A stretch of 64,000 nt of DNA from Kappaphycus alvarezii (taxonomy: Eukaryota; Rhodophyta; Florideophyceae; Gigartinales; Solieriaceae). The DNA lies in assembly GCA_002205965.3 (NCBI GenBank), contig NADL03000699.1, forward strand, positions 2,701,529-2,765,528, written 5' to 3'. Under the pieces are notes generated by a model. It was not told the origin of the DNA. It saw only the letters and a list, made by a program, of their open reading frames with translations, and did not search any database. A program made the translations under genes and the position numbers. Shown one piece after another: positions 10,960 to 22,289 of this stretch (position 1 is its first letter; each line of letters starts with the position of its first letter).

Positions 10960-11921
10960 ATGGCAGAAACGGCGAGGGTGGAGCGTGCACTGGTGGACAA
11001 GTACGCCAAAGATATATCGCGTGCAGAGGGGTTGGTGAGGGAGTGGGAGTTTACGATTCCAAAGGGCACGGCGGCAATGGCTAGGGAGCGTGGTGTTGAT
11101 ATGGGGCTGTTGTCAGAGGCGTATGGAAAGGTTATTGCGGAGAGTGTGAGGGAGAATGTGGGCGGGAATTTGGATGATGAGGCCTTTTTCAGGGAATTTC
11201 AAGCGGCTGGGGATGGGAATGAGAAATTTGGGGTGGCGGGATTGGTGTTTGAGATGTGGATGGGGGAGATGAAGGGGGAACGGGAGGGGGGATGAAGGAG
11301 GGAGAATTGGAGGTGATGTCGGGGATGTATGGGGCGGTGTTGGGGAGGAGTGTTCGCATGATGGGGTTTGAGTGGGAGTTTGGAAGGTTGGTAGAGGGGA
11401 TGAGGAGGTGGATGAGAGGGGAAGGGGGGTCGGTTGTGATGGATCAGGAGGAGTATGGTAGGATGTTTGATGTTGTGGGGGATTGCGCGGCGACAGTGAT
11501 GGGGACGGGGAATTTGGAGAATGCAGAGAGGTTTTTTGAAATGTTGAGGGCAGAGAGGGATGTTGAGGATGTGCAAAAGGATGGATATGTATTGGCTGTG
11601 AGGGGCAAGTATCGGAATCAAGAGGGGAATGTGGTGGGGTTGGGGAGTGTGGTAAGGTTTTGGCTCAGAGTTTGGTTGTTTGATGGAAGAGTTTTGCTGG
11701 TGCCTCGGTTTGGGGAGGAGGATGGCGATGTGGAGAGTCCCATGGATCAACTGCCGGTCAGTCTGATGTGCGTCATGGAGGGCATGCGGCAGGGCGAGTC
11801 AAAGACGGCATTTTTTCACCCCTATGCCGCTGGAGAAATTCTCGAAATGTTGATGACTGTGGATCAATTTCCACCCCAAGCGGCTGTTATTGTCGACATT
11901 TTTTTAAATTCTACAACCTGA
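10960..11921 (+). CDS. Mip-like FKBP (peptidyl-prolyl isomerase) with divergent active site, one frame break
   Basis: The second half has the layout of Mip-type FKBPs. First comes the N-terminal dimerisation helix region (MYGAVLGRSVRMMGFEWEFG, like the family's YALG-QIG--L---G-E-D), then a linker helix (NAERFFEMLRAERDVEDV), then the FKBP core: VVRFWLRVWLFDGRVLL, LPVSLMCVMEGMRQGE and FPPQAAVIVDIFL, the last matching IPPNATLIF-VEL. The residues that line the isomerase pocket are poorly kept (LL where FD is usual, HPYAAGE for the AYGE loop), so activity is doubtful. The first half (from ATG 10960, MAETARVERAL) is helical and less clear. The frame changes once in the G runs at 11262-11293; one added base gives exactly 321 codons. 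In-frame ATGs at 10864 and 10729 would add a possible targeting peptide. Confidence 0.72.
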
Positions 11922-12175
11922 ACAAATTACACCAATGCTTGTGGAATGCTGTACATTTTACTGTAAGCATAATTTCATTGCTGGTTGTTTTATGCACAAC
12001 AATGTCACGTCAACGGCTCTTTGCTTCACGCAGTCGTTTCGTACACTATTAAACCTACATCTACCACATCGACCACTTCAGCTTTGTGCCGCCATCCCCG
12101 TCTCGCTTTTGTCATTTGCTTCTTGTTCCAAACCCTTCAACCCCCGCCTTGCCCTCTATTTTCTTCTAGTTAGTC

Positions 12176-12967
12176 ATGATGAATTGGATGTTTGGAAAAA
12201 AGGATGTTCCCACAGGTCCTCCTCCCCCCCCTCCTCCCCCGCCGGAGACCCTTCAGCAACAAATTAAGAAGAACCAACGGTATGGCCATCCACATCCCCA
12301 TCACACCACACCCATCCCTCTCTCCTTTTCTTCCCCCATCCTTTGCCACTAACACTTGAATTGCAAACTTGCTCAACAACCCACCAAACACCACAGCTCC
12401 ATCGACAAAGCATGTCGCGAACTTGAACGTGAGAGGATGAAGATGGAGCAGCAAGAACAAAAGCTAAAGACCCAAATCAAAAAGACCGCAAAATCCGGCC
12501 AAGTCGAAGCCGCCCGTATTCTAGCAAAGGATCTTGTGCGTACGCGCCACAACATCACTCGCATGTACCAGATGCGCACCCAGATGCAAAGCGTGTCCAT
12601 GCAACTCACCACCATGCGCACCAACGAGTCCATGGCCAATGCAATGGGTAATGTTGTCAAAATTATGGGCCGTATGAATCAGACCATGAATCTGCCGGCC
12701 ATGCAGAATGTTATGATGCAGTTTGAAATGGAGCATGGAAAGATGGAAATGACTCAGGAGATGATGGATGATGCCATGGGCGATATGCTCGGTGGTGCCG
12801 ATGAGGAGGCTCAGACCGATGATGTCATTAATCAGGTCATGGACGAACTGGGCTTGGAGCAAGGCTCAAAGCTTGGAGCTGTGTCTGCTGCCACTGGCAC
12901 CCCAGGTGAGGTGGATAGTGTCGCTGATAGCGAGCTTGAGAAGCGTATGGAAGAGCTTCGTCGTTAG
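12176..12967 (+). CDS. VPS2: ESCRT-III subunit VPS2/CHMP2
   Basis: The product (224 residues after splicing) is a charged helical ESCRT-III protein, which polymerises on membranes for multivesicular-body sorting, cytokinesis and membrane repair. Exon 1 (12176-12279) begins MMNWMFGKKD, carries a poly-Pro insert, and ends in the alpha-1 helix IKKNQR; exon 2 (12397-12967) continues SIDKACRELERER, then IKKTAKSGQVEAARILAKDL and VRTRHNITRMYQMR, all close to CHMP2A. The tail has the acidic helix EEAQTDDVINQVMDELGL and ends in a type 1 MIT-interacting motif (SELEKRMEELRR) for Vps4. The poly-Pro run in the N-terminus is unusual for the family. No frame break is needed, in contrast to its neighbours. 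Same strand as FKBP and NAT10, 254 bp after the former. Confidence 0.95.
12280..12396 (+). other. Spliceosomal intron in VPS2 (117 nt)
   Basis: The donor CG|GTATGG follows the codon series for NQR and the acceptor CACCACAG precedes TCCATCGAC. Splicing is in phase 2, rebuilds one Arg codon, and restores the conserved family sequence across the junction. It is the only intron in the window with protein-level support. Confidence 0.9.
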
Positions 12968-13879
12968 TTGGCCTATGCGTTGCCCGTTTTGACCTTTTTT
13001 TTCTGTATAGATGTTGTGGGCATAAATGGGCCTCGACTTTTGTGGACGGTCACCGCTTGGCCGTTTATGTGCGCTTTTGTGCTCTAACTTTGTAAATCGA
13101 CGTGTCGCGCGCTGTTGTGGTGCTGCAGGTGTGAGTACCACAGGACGCTGGCCGGATGGATTGATGTAGAATGCCAGTTTGTGCGACATTGCAAGAGGTT
13201 TTGTTGGACTAGGTGAATGGCAGTCTGTTGATGGAGAGCACTCTATTGCATCACAGGCTCAGGTATGTCACTTGTAGAGTTCAACGAAAGAGTATGTTGG
13301 GGTTGTTTACGCGTTGGTAAATGAAACGCAGCGGTGCAAAGTGATCGCCTCTGTCGAGTTACACATGATCGCGCAAGTAGTTTGCCCTTACCGTGCTGCG
13401 TCATCTCGACCTTTTACTACTGCCAGTAGTGTTGCTCGTTTTCAGACACGCATAGCAATCTGAAACCCCATGTTGTGTCTCCATGATCAGAGATTCCCCT
13501 GATCGGAGGCTCTTGCGGCGAGCGCTGTGTCTTCTCGGAACACCTGTCCACACGTGAGCAAGACGGGCAAGGGAATGGGTTGCCGAATCGACAAAGTACG
13601 CAAGTTGGACCGGAAAAGCACAATACGAAAAAAGTAAAAATATTCATATTCCATCAAAGGTTTGTCATATCGCCTCCAACTGTGCGTTGATTTGTCTTGA
13701 CATCATGACACTTCATTGATCCCATCCCCGCTGTCCTCCCAAATTCTCTCCTCGTCGCCGTCGACCTCCCACGACGACCTCAATAAACATCACAAGCTGC
13801 TGAATCACGATTCATGCAGTAGCGTCCTTTTCTCAAACATACACTCATCCAAATTTCGCAACACCCACTCAACCACCTG
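12968..13879. other. Intergenic region between VPS2 and NAT10
   Basis: About 0.9 kb holding the VPS2 3' end and the NAT10 upstream region. Short frames occur on the minus strand (12866-13189, 13417-13647), but none resembles a known protein. No repeats or RNA genes are evident. Confidence 0.4.
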
Positions 13880-16800
13880 ATGAAGAAAAAGGTCGACTCA
13901 CGCATACGCCAGGTTTTGCAAAATGCAGTAACCAACAACCACAGAGCCCTTATCGTCCTTGTCGGCGATAAGGGTCGCGACCAGGTCGTCAACATACACT
14001 ACATGTTGTCCAAAATGGCCATGCAAGCAAGACCCTCCGTTCTCTGGTGCTACAAGAAAGAGCTGGGCTTCAGTTCCAATAAGAAGAAGCGCATGAAAAT
14101 CATCAAGAAGCGTATCAAACAAGGGCTCATCGATCCTGACCGCGATGATCCCTTCGAGCTCTTCATCTCCTCCACGTCCATCCGCTTTGCATACTATTCA
14201 GAGTCTCACAAGATTCTTGGTAATACCTACGGCATGTGCGTCTTGCAGGATTTCGAGGCCCTCACCCCGAACCTCTTGGCTCGTACCCTTGAAACTGTGC
14301 AAGGCGGCGGTGTCACAATTCTTCTCATCAACAAGATGGCGTCCCTCAAACAGCTCTACTCTCTCACCATGGATGTGCACGCACGTCTTCGAACAGAGTC
14401 GCACACAAAAGTTGTCGGCCGCTTCAACGAGCGCTTCATACTCTCCCTTGCAGACTGCCCCGCCGCAATTGTCGCCGATGATGAGCTCAACGTTCTTCCG
14501 ATTTCGTCGCATGTGCGTTCGATGTCCGGAGATTCCGATTCTGTAAGCCACCGTCCAGTAAGCACAGAGAATGCACCAGAGCTCAAGCAGCTGAAGGAGT
14601 CGTTGGAGGATACTCCACCGATTGGAGCCCTCATTGCAAAGACAAAGACTATTGATCAGGCAAAGGCACTGCTGCGTTTTGAGGAAGCCATTTCGGAGAA
14701 AACCCTCCGCAGTACGGTCGCTTTGACTGCTTCTAGGGGAAGAGGAAAGTCCGCCGCCCTCGGCCTTGCCGTGGCCGCTGCAGTCGCGCATGAGTACTCA
14801 AATATTTTCGTTACGTCACCATCGCCCGAAAATCTCAAAACGTTCTTTGCATTTCTTTTCATTGGATTTGATGCAATGGAGTACAAGGAGCACACTGATT
14901 ATGAAATTATTCAAAGTACAGACCCTTCTCTCAGCAAGGCAGTAGTTAGGGTCAACGTCTTTCGGAATCATCGTCAGACGGTCCAGTATATTACCCCGTC
15001 AGATGCACCCAGATTACTCACCCAGGCAGAGCTACTTGTCATAGATGAGGCTGCGGCAATTCCATTACCTCTCATCGAGGCTATGTTGGGTCCCTATCTC
15101 GTCTTTATGTGCAGCACTATCACCGGTTACGAGGGAACCGGACGCAGTTTGTCATTGAAGCTCATGCGAAAGCTACGGGAGGGAGCTCTGTCCCAAAGCC
15201 CAGTGCTGCCACCTCTGTCAACGGCCATGCTAATCGCCAGACAGACAGGGATGCATCGGCAGTAGCAGCACATAGCGGAGCAGGGCGGGTATTTAGGGAA
15301 GTTCAAATGGAGGCACCGATTCGATATGGCGAGAAGGACCCCATCGAGGCTTGGCTGTACGATTTGCTGTGTCTCGAAGCAGGTGGCAAGAGGCAGATCC
15401 TTGGCGGCGGAGCTCCACACCCCAGTGAGTGCGAATTGTACTATGTGGAGCGCGATGCTCTATTTTCAAGGCATCGAGCCTCGGAGGCCTTTTTGCATCG
15501 AATCATGTCCCTGTTTGTCTCTTCGCACTACAAGAATTCCCCAAACGACCTGCAAATGTTGTCGGATGCTCCAGCCCACGCGCTCTTCGTTCTGCTCGCC
15601 CCCACTCGGCCTAACACAGACAAACTGCCGGATGTCCTCTGCGCTATTCAGGTGTGTCTGGAGGGCCGAATTTCTTCACGCAGCTCCCACATGCAGCTGT
15701 CCAGGGGGCAAAGGGCCTCGGGCGATTTAATCCCGTGGACGATTAGTCAGCAGTTTCAGGAGCCAGACTTTGCAACCCTGTCCGGTGCACGAATAGTGCG
15801 TGTTGCAACACATTCCGATGTGCAGAAAATGGGTTATGGAACTCGCGCCATGAAACTCTTACTCGAGTACTACAGCGGCAAGCACGACGTTTCACTCGAC
15901 GATGACAACAAAAAGGAGCCTGGAACGGGCTCGCAGGGCGAACTTGAAGAGAATGGTACCCAGGAGCTTCTCATGAAGGCAGACAACACCTTGTTGAGTG
16001 AGATTATCGGACCTCGAAAGAACATCCCTCCTCTTCTGAGACGACTCCATGAACGGCGATGTGAGAAGCTAGATTACCTCGGCGTGTCATTTGGACTTAC
16101 GCAAGGTCTATTCAATTTCTGGAAGAGACTCGGATTTGTTCCCTTGTACATGAGACAGACGGCTAATGAATTAACAGGAGAACATACATGCATTATGGTG
16201 ACATCAAGCCCCTTTAGCAACGAAGGCAGCATCTCAGAATGGCTGCCAGCCTTTGGTGCCGATTTCCGGCGTCGGTTCGTTCAATTGTTGGGCTTGAGTT
16301 TCGCTCGTTACCTCCAGGCTTGGCTCTTGCCGTTTTGGATGCGGGGCCTGAGGAGGCTGACACCTCAACAGGTGATAGCGCACCGAACATGATTGAAAAA
16401 ATCAAGGCGACTTTCACTCCGTACGACAGAAGACGTCTTGAATCCTACGCTCGGAGCTTGGTAGACTATCACGTTGTTGTAGATTTGCTTCCAAAGCTGG
16501 CGGAAATGTACATCTTGGGTGAGCTGAAGGGTTCGGAATCGTGAGGTTGTCTACTGCGCAAGGGGCCATTCTGATGGCTCTTGGTTTGCAAAAATGCACG
16601 GTGGATGACCTTGAGAAGCGACTCGGGATTCAGGCTTCCCAGGTGTTGGCATTGTTTAACAAGGTGATCAGGAAAATTGCAGGATTTCTTCGTGATTTGG
16701 AGGAGTCGGACATTGCAGCTCGAATAGGCCCGGTCAACGCTGACGCCGCAGCCACTGCTGCCCTACCAAAAGCATCTTTGAAGAAAACGTTGGACGACGA

Positions 16801-17113
16801 ACTGGAAGAGAAGGCATCGCGTGATGGAGGAAGACTACCAGGACTGGATGTCGACGGGTTGGAAGTAACTGAGCTAGAGGGAGCCGAGAATGCCGAGAAA
16901 GGCGGTAAAAAAGAATCGCGAGGCATAGAGAAGTTCAAGGTAGTTGGAACAGAGGAAGATTGGACAACTGCGATACCAGAAAGCGGTGAGAACGGAGTTC
17001 CAGGCGTTGTGAGTATTAAGACTGTGAAAAAGAAAAGGAAGCACACAGAAACAATTGTTGAGAAAGCCAAAGTTTCCTCGCGGAGGAAGAAAAAGAAACA
17101 CGCTTCAACGTAA
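13880..17113 (+). CDS. NAT10: RNA cytidine acetyltransferase NAT10/KRE33, three frame breaks
   Basis: This enzyme makes N4-acetylcytidine in 18S rRNA and in tRNA-Ser/Leu, using acetyl-CoA and ATP, in the nucleolus. The match runs end to end: the N-terminal DUF1726 region (VGDKGRDQVVNIHYMLSKM), the helicase domain with Walker A SRGRGKSAALG (residue about 285) and VIDEAAAIPLPLI, STITGYEGTGRSLSLKLM, then the GNAT domain (ASEAFLHRIMSLFVSSHYKN, SGDLIPWTISQQFQ, VQKMGYGTRAMKLL, LDYLGVSFGLT) and the tRNA-binding tail ending in Lys/Arg clusters. Frame changes occur near 15180 (GGGAGGGA), 16288 (GGG) and 16540 (GGG); each equals one missing base. With three bases added the gene is exactly 1,079 codons, a normal length for the family. 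ATG 13880 aligns with the family start. I consider the gene functional and the breaks probably artefactual. Confidence 0.96.
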
Positions 17114-17680
17114 TTAATGTCTATATGGGGAACAGGGCTGGGATCTATGAATGGGTGGAAGGTCAGAGGTGTATTGCCAACTGCAGACTCAATCAGTGAT
17201 TGTGAATATGTTGAGTTCTAGCTCTACGAAGCTGTAAAGGCACTGTCTATACGGCCGTTGGGGGAGATTGAATGTTCCCTAAAAGAACTATGTACTCAAG
17301 TTTTGTGACTAAAAGATTGCCATGATCTTGTACCTGTGCACTGCCTTCACGAGCCGACTCTGACATCTCAAGGACGTTGTCGGCAAAGTGTGAGACGCGA
17401 ATTACCAAGAAAACGTTGCTCTCCTGAACCCCACAGGACTCTGGTCCAAAACGGTATTTGAGGGAAAAATTCCCTTTTTCACACTGGCGGGCAGTAGGAG
17501 CCCCCAAAACTAGGGACGAGCCAGTCATTCTTCCCCTGCACAGGCGATGCCACAATTTGAAATTCCATCAGATTCGCAAGCTGAAAACGGGAAGAGCGGC
17601 GTGACGAGTTTGACTCGCATCGCGAACGTATCCAAAATGGAGCAAACAGAAGGACAAAGTATGGAGGACGACGAAGACGG
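17114..17680. other. Convergent intergenic region
   Basis: Separates the 3' ends of NAT10 and the PI-PLC gene. A 64-codon acidic plus-strand frame at 17547-17741 overlaps the end of the PI-PLC gene and is probably a shadow. Nothing else is seen. Confidence 0.4.
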
Positions 17681-18591
17681 CTATGACACTGTTGAGTCGT
17701 CGTTGTCGGAAGACGGAACAGAGATATTGTTAACTTGCTGAGCAAGCTTTGCAGAGAAACAGTCGAAGAAGACGACATTGACTCTGTTTTTCATAGATTG
17801 TTGGTGGTCCTTCAAAAATTGATCAAATCTTGTGTTCATCTTAACTGCCTCTGCTCTGACCGAGGGACGCATGGTGCCTAGTGATAAAATGCGTAGGGTT
17901 ACATCCATGACGCTTGGGGTGACAGTCCAGCCAAGGACAAACAAGTCGTTTCTAAACTGTCGATTTTTTGTGGCTGCAATCGTATCCTTTAGAAAGCAAA
18001 TCTTGCGGTCTGGGGAATTGGTATTGAGCCAGGCGTCTCGTCCCCAGCCGACAGTTAGTCGAGAGCCGGTCAAACCGGCAACGACATTACGATTCAGAAG
18101 ACGTAATGGAATAGTGCGAAGGTCATCTCCATCGCCATCAAAGCAGGGGTGTAAGAAAGAGTTGAACACAAAATTGGAAAGTTGATCGCGTTCGTCGTTA
18201 TCCAAGAGACTGGGACGGAAAACAGTGACGACAACCTGGGGTCATCGTCAGTCTCCATATGAAACTGATTGATCTGATCAATCACGTCTGCGAGTGGAAC
18301 ACAGAGAACCATACCGTGAACGGTCCAAAAGGAAGAGTCTGCCGAGGTGGAGGGGCGCTTGGAAACGCGAATGTCGAGAAAGCGGGCACCGGCTCGAAGC
18401 TGATCGAGAATGGAAAGGTTTTGAGTGAGGGCAAAGTCTGTTTGAACAGAGGCGCATGCGCGACGGATGGGGCGGAATGAAAGAGGAAGGAGAGAGGCAC
18501 GGGAGGTGAGGTCTGGACGGGTTGCATAGGCGGCGGAATCGTGGGTACCGGGAAGGATTATGTCGTAGAGGGTTGGGAAGGTTGCGGTCAT
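17681..18591 (-). CDS. PI-PLC X-domain (PLCXD-like) phosphodiesterase, one frame break
   Basis: The product has the fold signature of PI-PLC X domains. It starts MTATFPTLYDIILPG and contains the first catalytic His in LPGTHDSAAY (residue 17), the NLSILDQLRAGARFLDIRV segment (residues 59-76, with the metal/active-site D-x-R) and the second catalytic His in WTVHG (residue 92). The middle and C-terminal parts (IDQINQF, FVLGWTVTPS) fit the small PLCXD type without PH, EF-hand or C2 domains. Substrate is probably a phosphoinositide or glycosyl-PI, but this is inferred. The frame changes once at the CCCC of the coding strand near 18240; adding one base gives exactly 304 codons. The frame stays open to 18912, but that stretch is Pro/His/Ser-rich and looks non-coding, so I chose ATG 18591. 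Confidence 0.85.
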
Positions 18592-19650
18592 TCTGAATGG
18601 GAGGGGGGTGGTGTGGGACGATTGGTGGGGGGGAGGTGGGGGTCTTGGGAGGGAAGGGTAATGTGGGTGGGGTTGGGGTGGGTATGAAGGTTTGGCGCAT
18701 GTGAGGTTTGGGGTGGGGAAGCGGTGTAAGGGGTGGGGTGAGGGACGGTGAATGATTGCGGTTATGGTCGGGGGGGGTTTGGTATTTGGGGTGGGTAATG
18801 AGTGACAAGAGTTGCATAGATTATGTGGGAGCATGAGCAATGTCGGCAAGTGCAACATACATGGTACGTGGCTGTAGGAAACCATGTCTATGTACTTGAA
18901 AGTGAACACCAATAAAGGGCCGGAATAGTCTTGTGCTTGTATAATACTTTATCGACCCGCTGATTACAGCAACCATTCGAGTCATCGTTAGTGCGACCTA
19001 GTGGTATGCAGGAAAATGTGCACTAAACTGAAATACGTATTAACTTGCTTTCAGGGAATGACGGACACAAATGTAATGATTCAACAATGCAGTAATGGAA
19101 TTCGCACTATATGCAGAGCACGCTCCCTGTGCGAATGTTTTCGAATTAGCCACTAAAAAAGATTCATGGTGGCCTCGTGTGCGCAATTTGTGGTTCGAAC
19201 ATTTGGCATATTTTGAGAGGGTACCTTGTAATAAATTTAAAGTATTGAACAGTTTCTGAGACTTTTCTTCCACGGATGCACCGTAGGTATTTGTACTGTA
19301 CTGATGTCTGCAGTACAGAGGTTCTGTACCTGTTGTCAGCAACAGGTACAAAGCCTCTACAGTTCTGTATGTATTTGACTTCAATTTGGAATGATGAGGT
19401 AAATCCGTTGCCCCTCATCTTCTCAATTATGTGGCCGACAAATTTCCCAACTACACCGTAGTATGATACATCTACTGTACAGTACGGCACAGTACTGTAC
19501 CCTCTTACTCTAAACAACAAACTAATCAAGCCTCGAGACCTCTGGCTTTCTCTACCCTCTGTGCTCTTCTGGGCATTGATCTGTGCTGTACTGTACTGTA
19601 CTATACTGTACTATACGAAAAAGTTTACATCAAATGGTTTCTACGGTGCC
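18592..19650. repeat. Intergenic region with TGTAC-type short tandem arrays
   Basis: No gene is seen. Pentamer-like TGTAC/GTACA arrays occur at 19291-19302, 19474-19502 and 19586-19616 (the last alternates TGTAC and TATAC). Because GTAC is self-complementary, the arrays can form hairpins. The region marks the border between the gene island and the transposon-rich stretch. Confidence 0.6.
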
Positions 19651-20440
19651 CACTGCATGATCCGACTATACGTCTAGGAAATCACCGGACGGTTCACGTC
19701 GGTCACATGCAGCGGCGTGCGCGAGCAGATAGCCATAGCTATAGACGACCAGCTGATGCAACTAAGGCGCTGATACACACGCCGTCCATCACTCCTGCAG
19801 TCGTACTATACTTCCGCGCTATTCGCGGGATCAACTCTTCAAGCAATACAAATAGTTTGGGAGGCAGGCGCACTAAGAGAATCAAACGCAATCGGTTGAA
19901 ACGTAAAGTTCGGTGCACGGGTCCGGGTGTCGGACAGTGCAGGGACGCGGCACGACAGCTTGCATTCCAGACCCTGTACCTTGTCATGATGCGCCAATGC
20001 GGCACCCCCGCCAGCGGCCGAGGTGGCCTTGATGCGGACGGCGGCTTTGAACGGGGAGACGACGGTCATGTCACACGCGACAGGCCGTGTCTCTTCGTTG
20101 TTCGGATCGGCCGGGGGGGGGGGGGTTGAGAGGTGAACCAGGATGTCCGTGGGCTGAAACTCTGTGCCCGGGACGAGGAGCGGCACTTGGTACTGACTGT
20201 CGAGCCAGGTGGCACGGAAGGCATGGTACGCGGCCGCGTTGCGGAGGGCGTTGTGGCGGTGTGTGCGGCCTAATCGGGGGCAGAGGTCGGCCGCGTGATC
20301 GCCAAGGGGGTCCTTGCTTCGCTTGCAATGCTGACAGGTTATCGGGAGCGAGTCGGTGTAGACCCGGTAATCCGAGGTGGTGGGATACCGTACTACGGTA
20401 TGACGGTTTAGTGGGCTCGCGTAACCTTGGTAGCATTGAA
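19651..20440 (-). mobile_element. 5'-truncated non-LTR-like retroelement fragment, copy 1
   Basis: On the minus strand, frames covering about 20400-19840 read LGDHAADLCPR, RHNALRN, PLLVPGTEFQPTDILVHLS and VACDMTVVSPFK. This Cys/His motif followed by a RPADI-type and DVTVVSP-type motif is the tail found C-terminal to reverse transcriptases in many non-LTR-type elements. The RT itself is absent. The copy is frameshifted and carries a long G run near 20110. Its 3' end matches that of copy 2 at nucleotide level, starting at about 19651. Confidence 0.6.
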
Positions 20441-20483
20441 CAGGAGAGTAACTTTATGGCATCAGTAAAAGGGGGTGTCCGCT

Positions 20484-21480
20484 GCAGGATCCGACTATAT
20501 TGCTAGCTAGGTGCTAACCGGGTGGTCCACGTCGGCCACGTGCAGCGACATGCGCGACATAATAGATTGTGCACTCGACGACCAGATTGTGCTACTAATG
20601 CGCCTAAAAATCCGAGTACGGATAACTCCTGTTGACGTGTGGAATTATTCGGCAATGCGAGGCAACAGTCCCTCTATGAAGCGGACTGTGTCGGGGGACG
20701 GGGAACCCAAGGAATCAAAGGCCAGCGGTTGAAAATCGAAATCGGGGGCCTGGGTAGGGTTATCGGAGGGCGGGGGAGTCGACGCGACAATTTTCTCTCC
20801 AGGTCCGTCACTTTGTTGCGGTGTGCAACTGCAGCAGCACCTCCCATTTCCCTTATAGCTCTTGTTCTGACATCGTCCTTGAATGGAGAGACTACGGTAA
20901 CATCGCAGGCGATCGGGCGGGCTACAGTGCCGTCAGGGGCTGCTGGTGGGTGAACGAGAATGTCAGCAGGTCGCAGGTCAGTGCTGGGCACAAGGAGTGG
21001 GACCTCGAGCTGGCAATCCAGGCCGGCGGCACGGGCAATACGGCCAGCGATGACGTTGCGAAGTGAGTTATGCCGGTGTTTGCGACCGAACCCAGACGGG
21101 CACAAGTCCACAGCGTGGTCTCCTAATCTGTCCATTTGGCGTTTACAATGCTCGCAGTTCCGAGGGAGCGAGTCATCATAAACGGGCAGTCCCAAGTAGC
21201 GGCGAAGCATTATTTTCCAGTGTACCGCGGATATCTCCGTGTCAGCCGAGGGATGTGCGTAAAGAAAGGCAGCACCGGGGCCTTTGCGGAGCGCTAGGCC
21301 GCGTATGCGTTGCCGTACTTCTGCATTCATGTGTCGGTCCGGGTTCGGAGATCTAGCCCAATGGTCGTCGCGCCAGTGAACCTTGGCCAGCGCCTCCTGC
21401 TGCACACGTTTTAGGTAGGTTTGGACGTGTGTGTGTGCAGCAGCGATTGAACGGGGGAAGAGGTGTTGACCTTTTATTCA
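20484..21480 (-). mobile_element. 5'-truncated non-LTR-like retroelement fragment, copy 2
   Basis: A 243-codon minus-strand frame (21405-20674, no ATG at its start) reads HWARSPNPDRHMNAEVRQRI, CEHCKRQMDRLGDHAVDLCP, RHNSLRNVIAGRIARAAGL, DLRPADILVH and ACDVTVVSPFK. It resembles the C-terminal region that follows RT in non-LTR-type retroelements: a Cys-x2-Cys...His...Cys knuckle and an RPADI motif. No RT domain is present upstream. It lies in tandem with copy 1, in the same orientation, with related 3' flanks. This might instead be a domesticated remnant, but the stop-free part is limited to one copy. Confidence 0.6.
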
Positions 21481-22020
21481 AATGCAGTATGAGGGGACCT
21501 TGCTGCCCCTACTGGACCTAGTGGGGCTCAACAACGCTGAATTTGCGCTATACTGTACAACACAGTACATGTTCTGTACAATACAGTACTGCCCTGCCCC
21601 AGAGAGATTACCGTACGCCAGCAAAAGATTGCCGCACACTTCATAATTCTACTACTGTACAATGAACATTCCCACTGACCTAATTGCTATCAGCGCCGCG
21701 ATGGCACCTACCTGTCCACCCCCCCCCCAGCGTGTGCCTTGTATTCTTCAATCTATCGAGCAGTCCATCCACCACCCTCTTGGCTCACTTGCGACATCCT
21801 TCCCTGCAAACGTCGCATAATGCCTCGACGCAATCAAGTTAACAAATTGTCGTTGCAGCGGAGTACACGGTACCAGATAGACGACCTCGTATACTCTGCC
21901 CAAAAGATTGCAAGGGCTTGAAGAAAAACTACTCAGACCTCCCCAATTCGCAAGGGAGCGTGAAAATCGAAATAGTCTCGCCGCGCGGAGCCGTAAACTA
22001 GTCTGGGCTGGCCGCAGGCC
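21481..22020. other. Spacer before the tyrosine-recombinase element
   Basis: No gene. A GTAC-type cluster lies at 21549-21590 (TACTGTACAACACAGTACAT and neighbours). A C run sits at 21719-21728. Confidence 0.4.
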
Positions 22021-22064
22021 AAACCGTCGCCGCCGTTGGGGCTGCTCTGGTCGTTGGAACGTAT

Positions 22065-22215
22065 GTACCAGTGTACACGTGTGTATACGTGTGAGATCTG
22101 AGGGGAGCAGCGAGCAAGAGGGGATGAGCTGTCGCAGGGCCGAGCGTACCGGCGGGCGTATTTAGGCGCGCGCATGTTGTGCCGGCAAGTCGATCGCTTT
22201 CCCTCATGTCTATTT
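22065..22215 (+). repeat. Left terminal direct repeat of the YR element
   Basis: Begins GTACCAGTGTACACGTGTGT and runs through GAGGGGAGCAGCGAGCA and CGTACCGGCGGGCGTATTTA to TCCCTCATGTCTATTTC. The right copy at 26138-26290 is about 90% identical by eye. Confidence 0.85.
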
Positions 22216-22289
22216 CCTTTTCAGAAATTCCCCACTACGGGTCAGGGCGGCGATATCTTCAATCAAGCACATCACAGGGTGCTTCGGAG

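Noticed and set aside
10685-10990. A Cys-rich minus-strand frame (CAYHCICGVRCSNGQCSC) opposite the FKBP start
   Set aside because: It starts with GTG, overlaps the open FKBP frame and has no recognisable finger spacing; probably a shadow.
14198-14791. A 197-codon minus-strand frame
   Set aside because: Antisense shadow of NAT10.
13880-17113. Programmed -1 frameshifting in NAT10
   Set aside because: Three shifts in one conserved housekeeping gene, without a slippery heptamer plus pseudoknot that I can see, and the same pattern in its neighbours, fit missing bases better.
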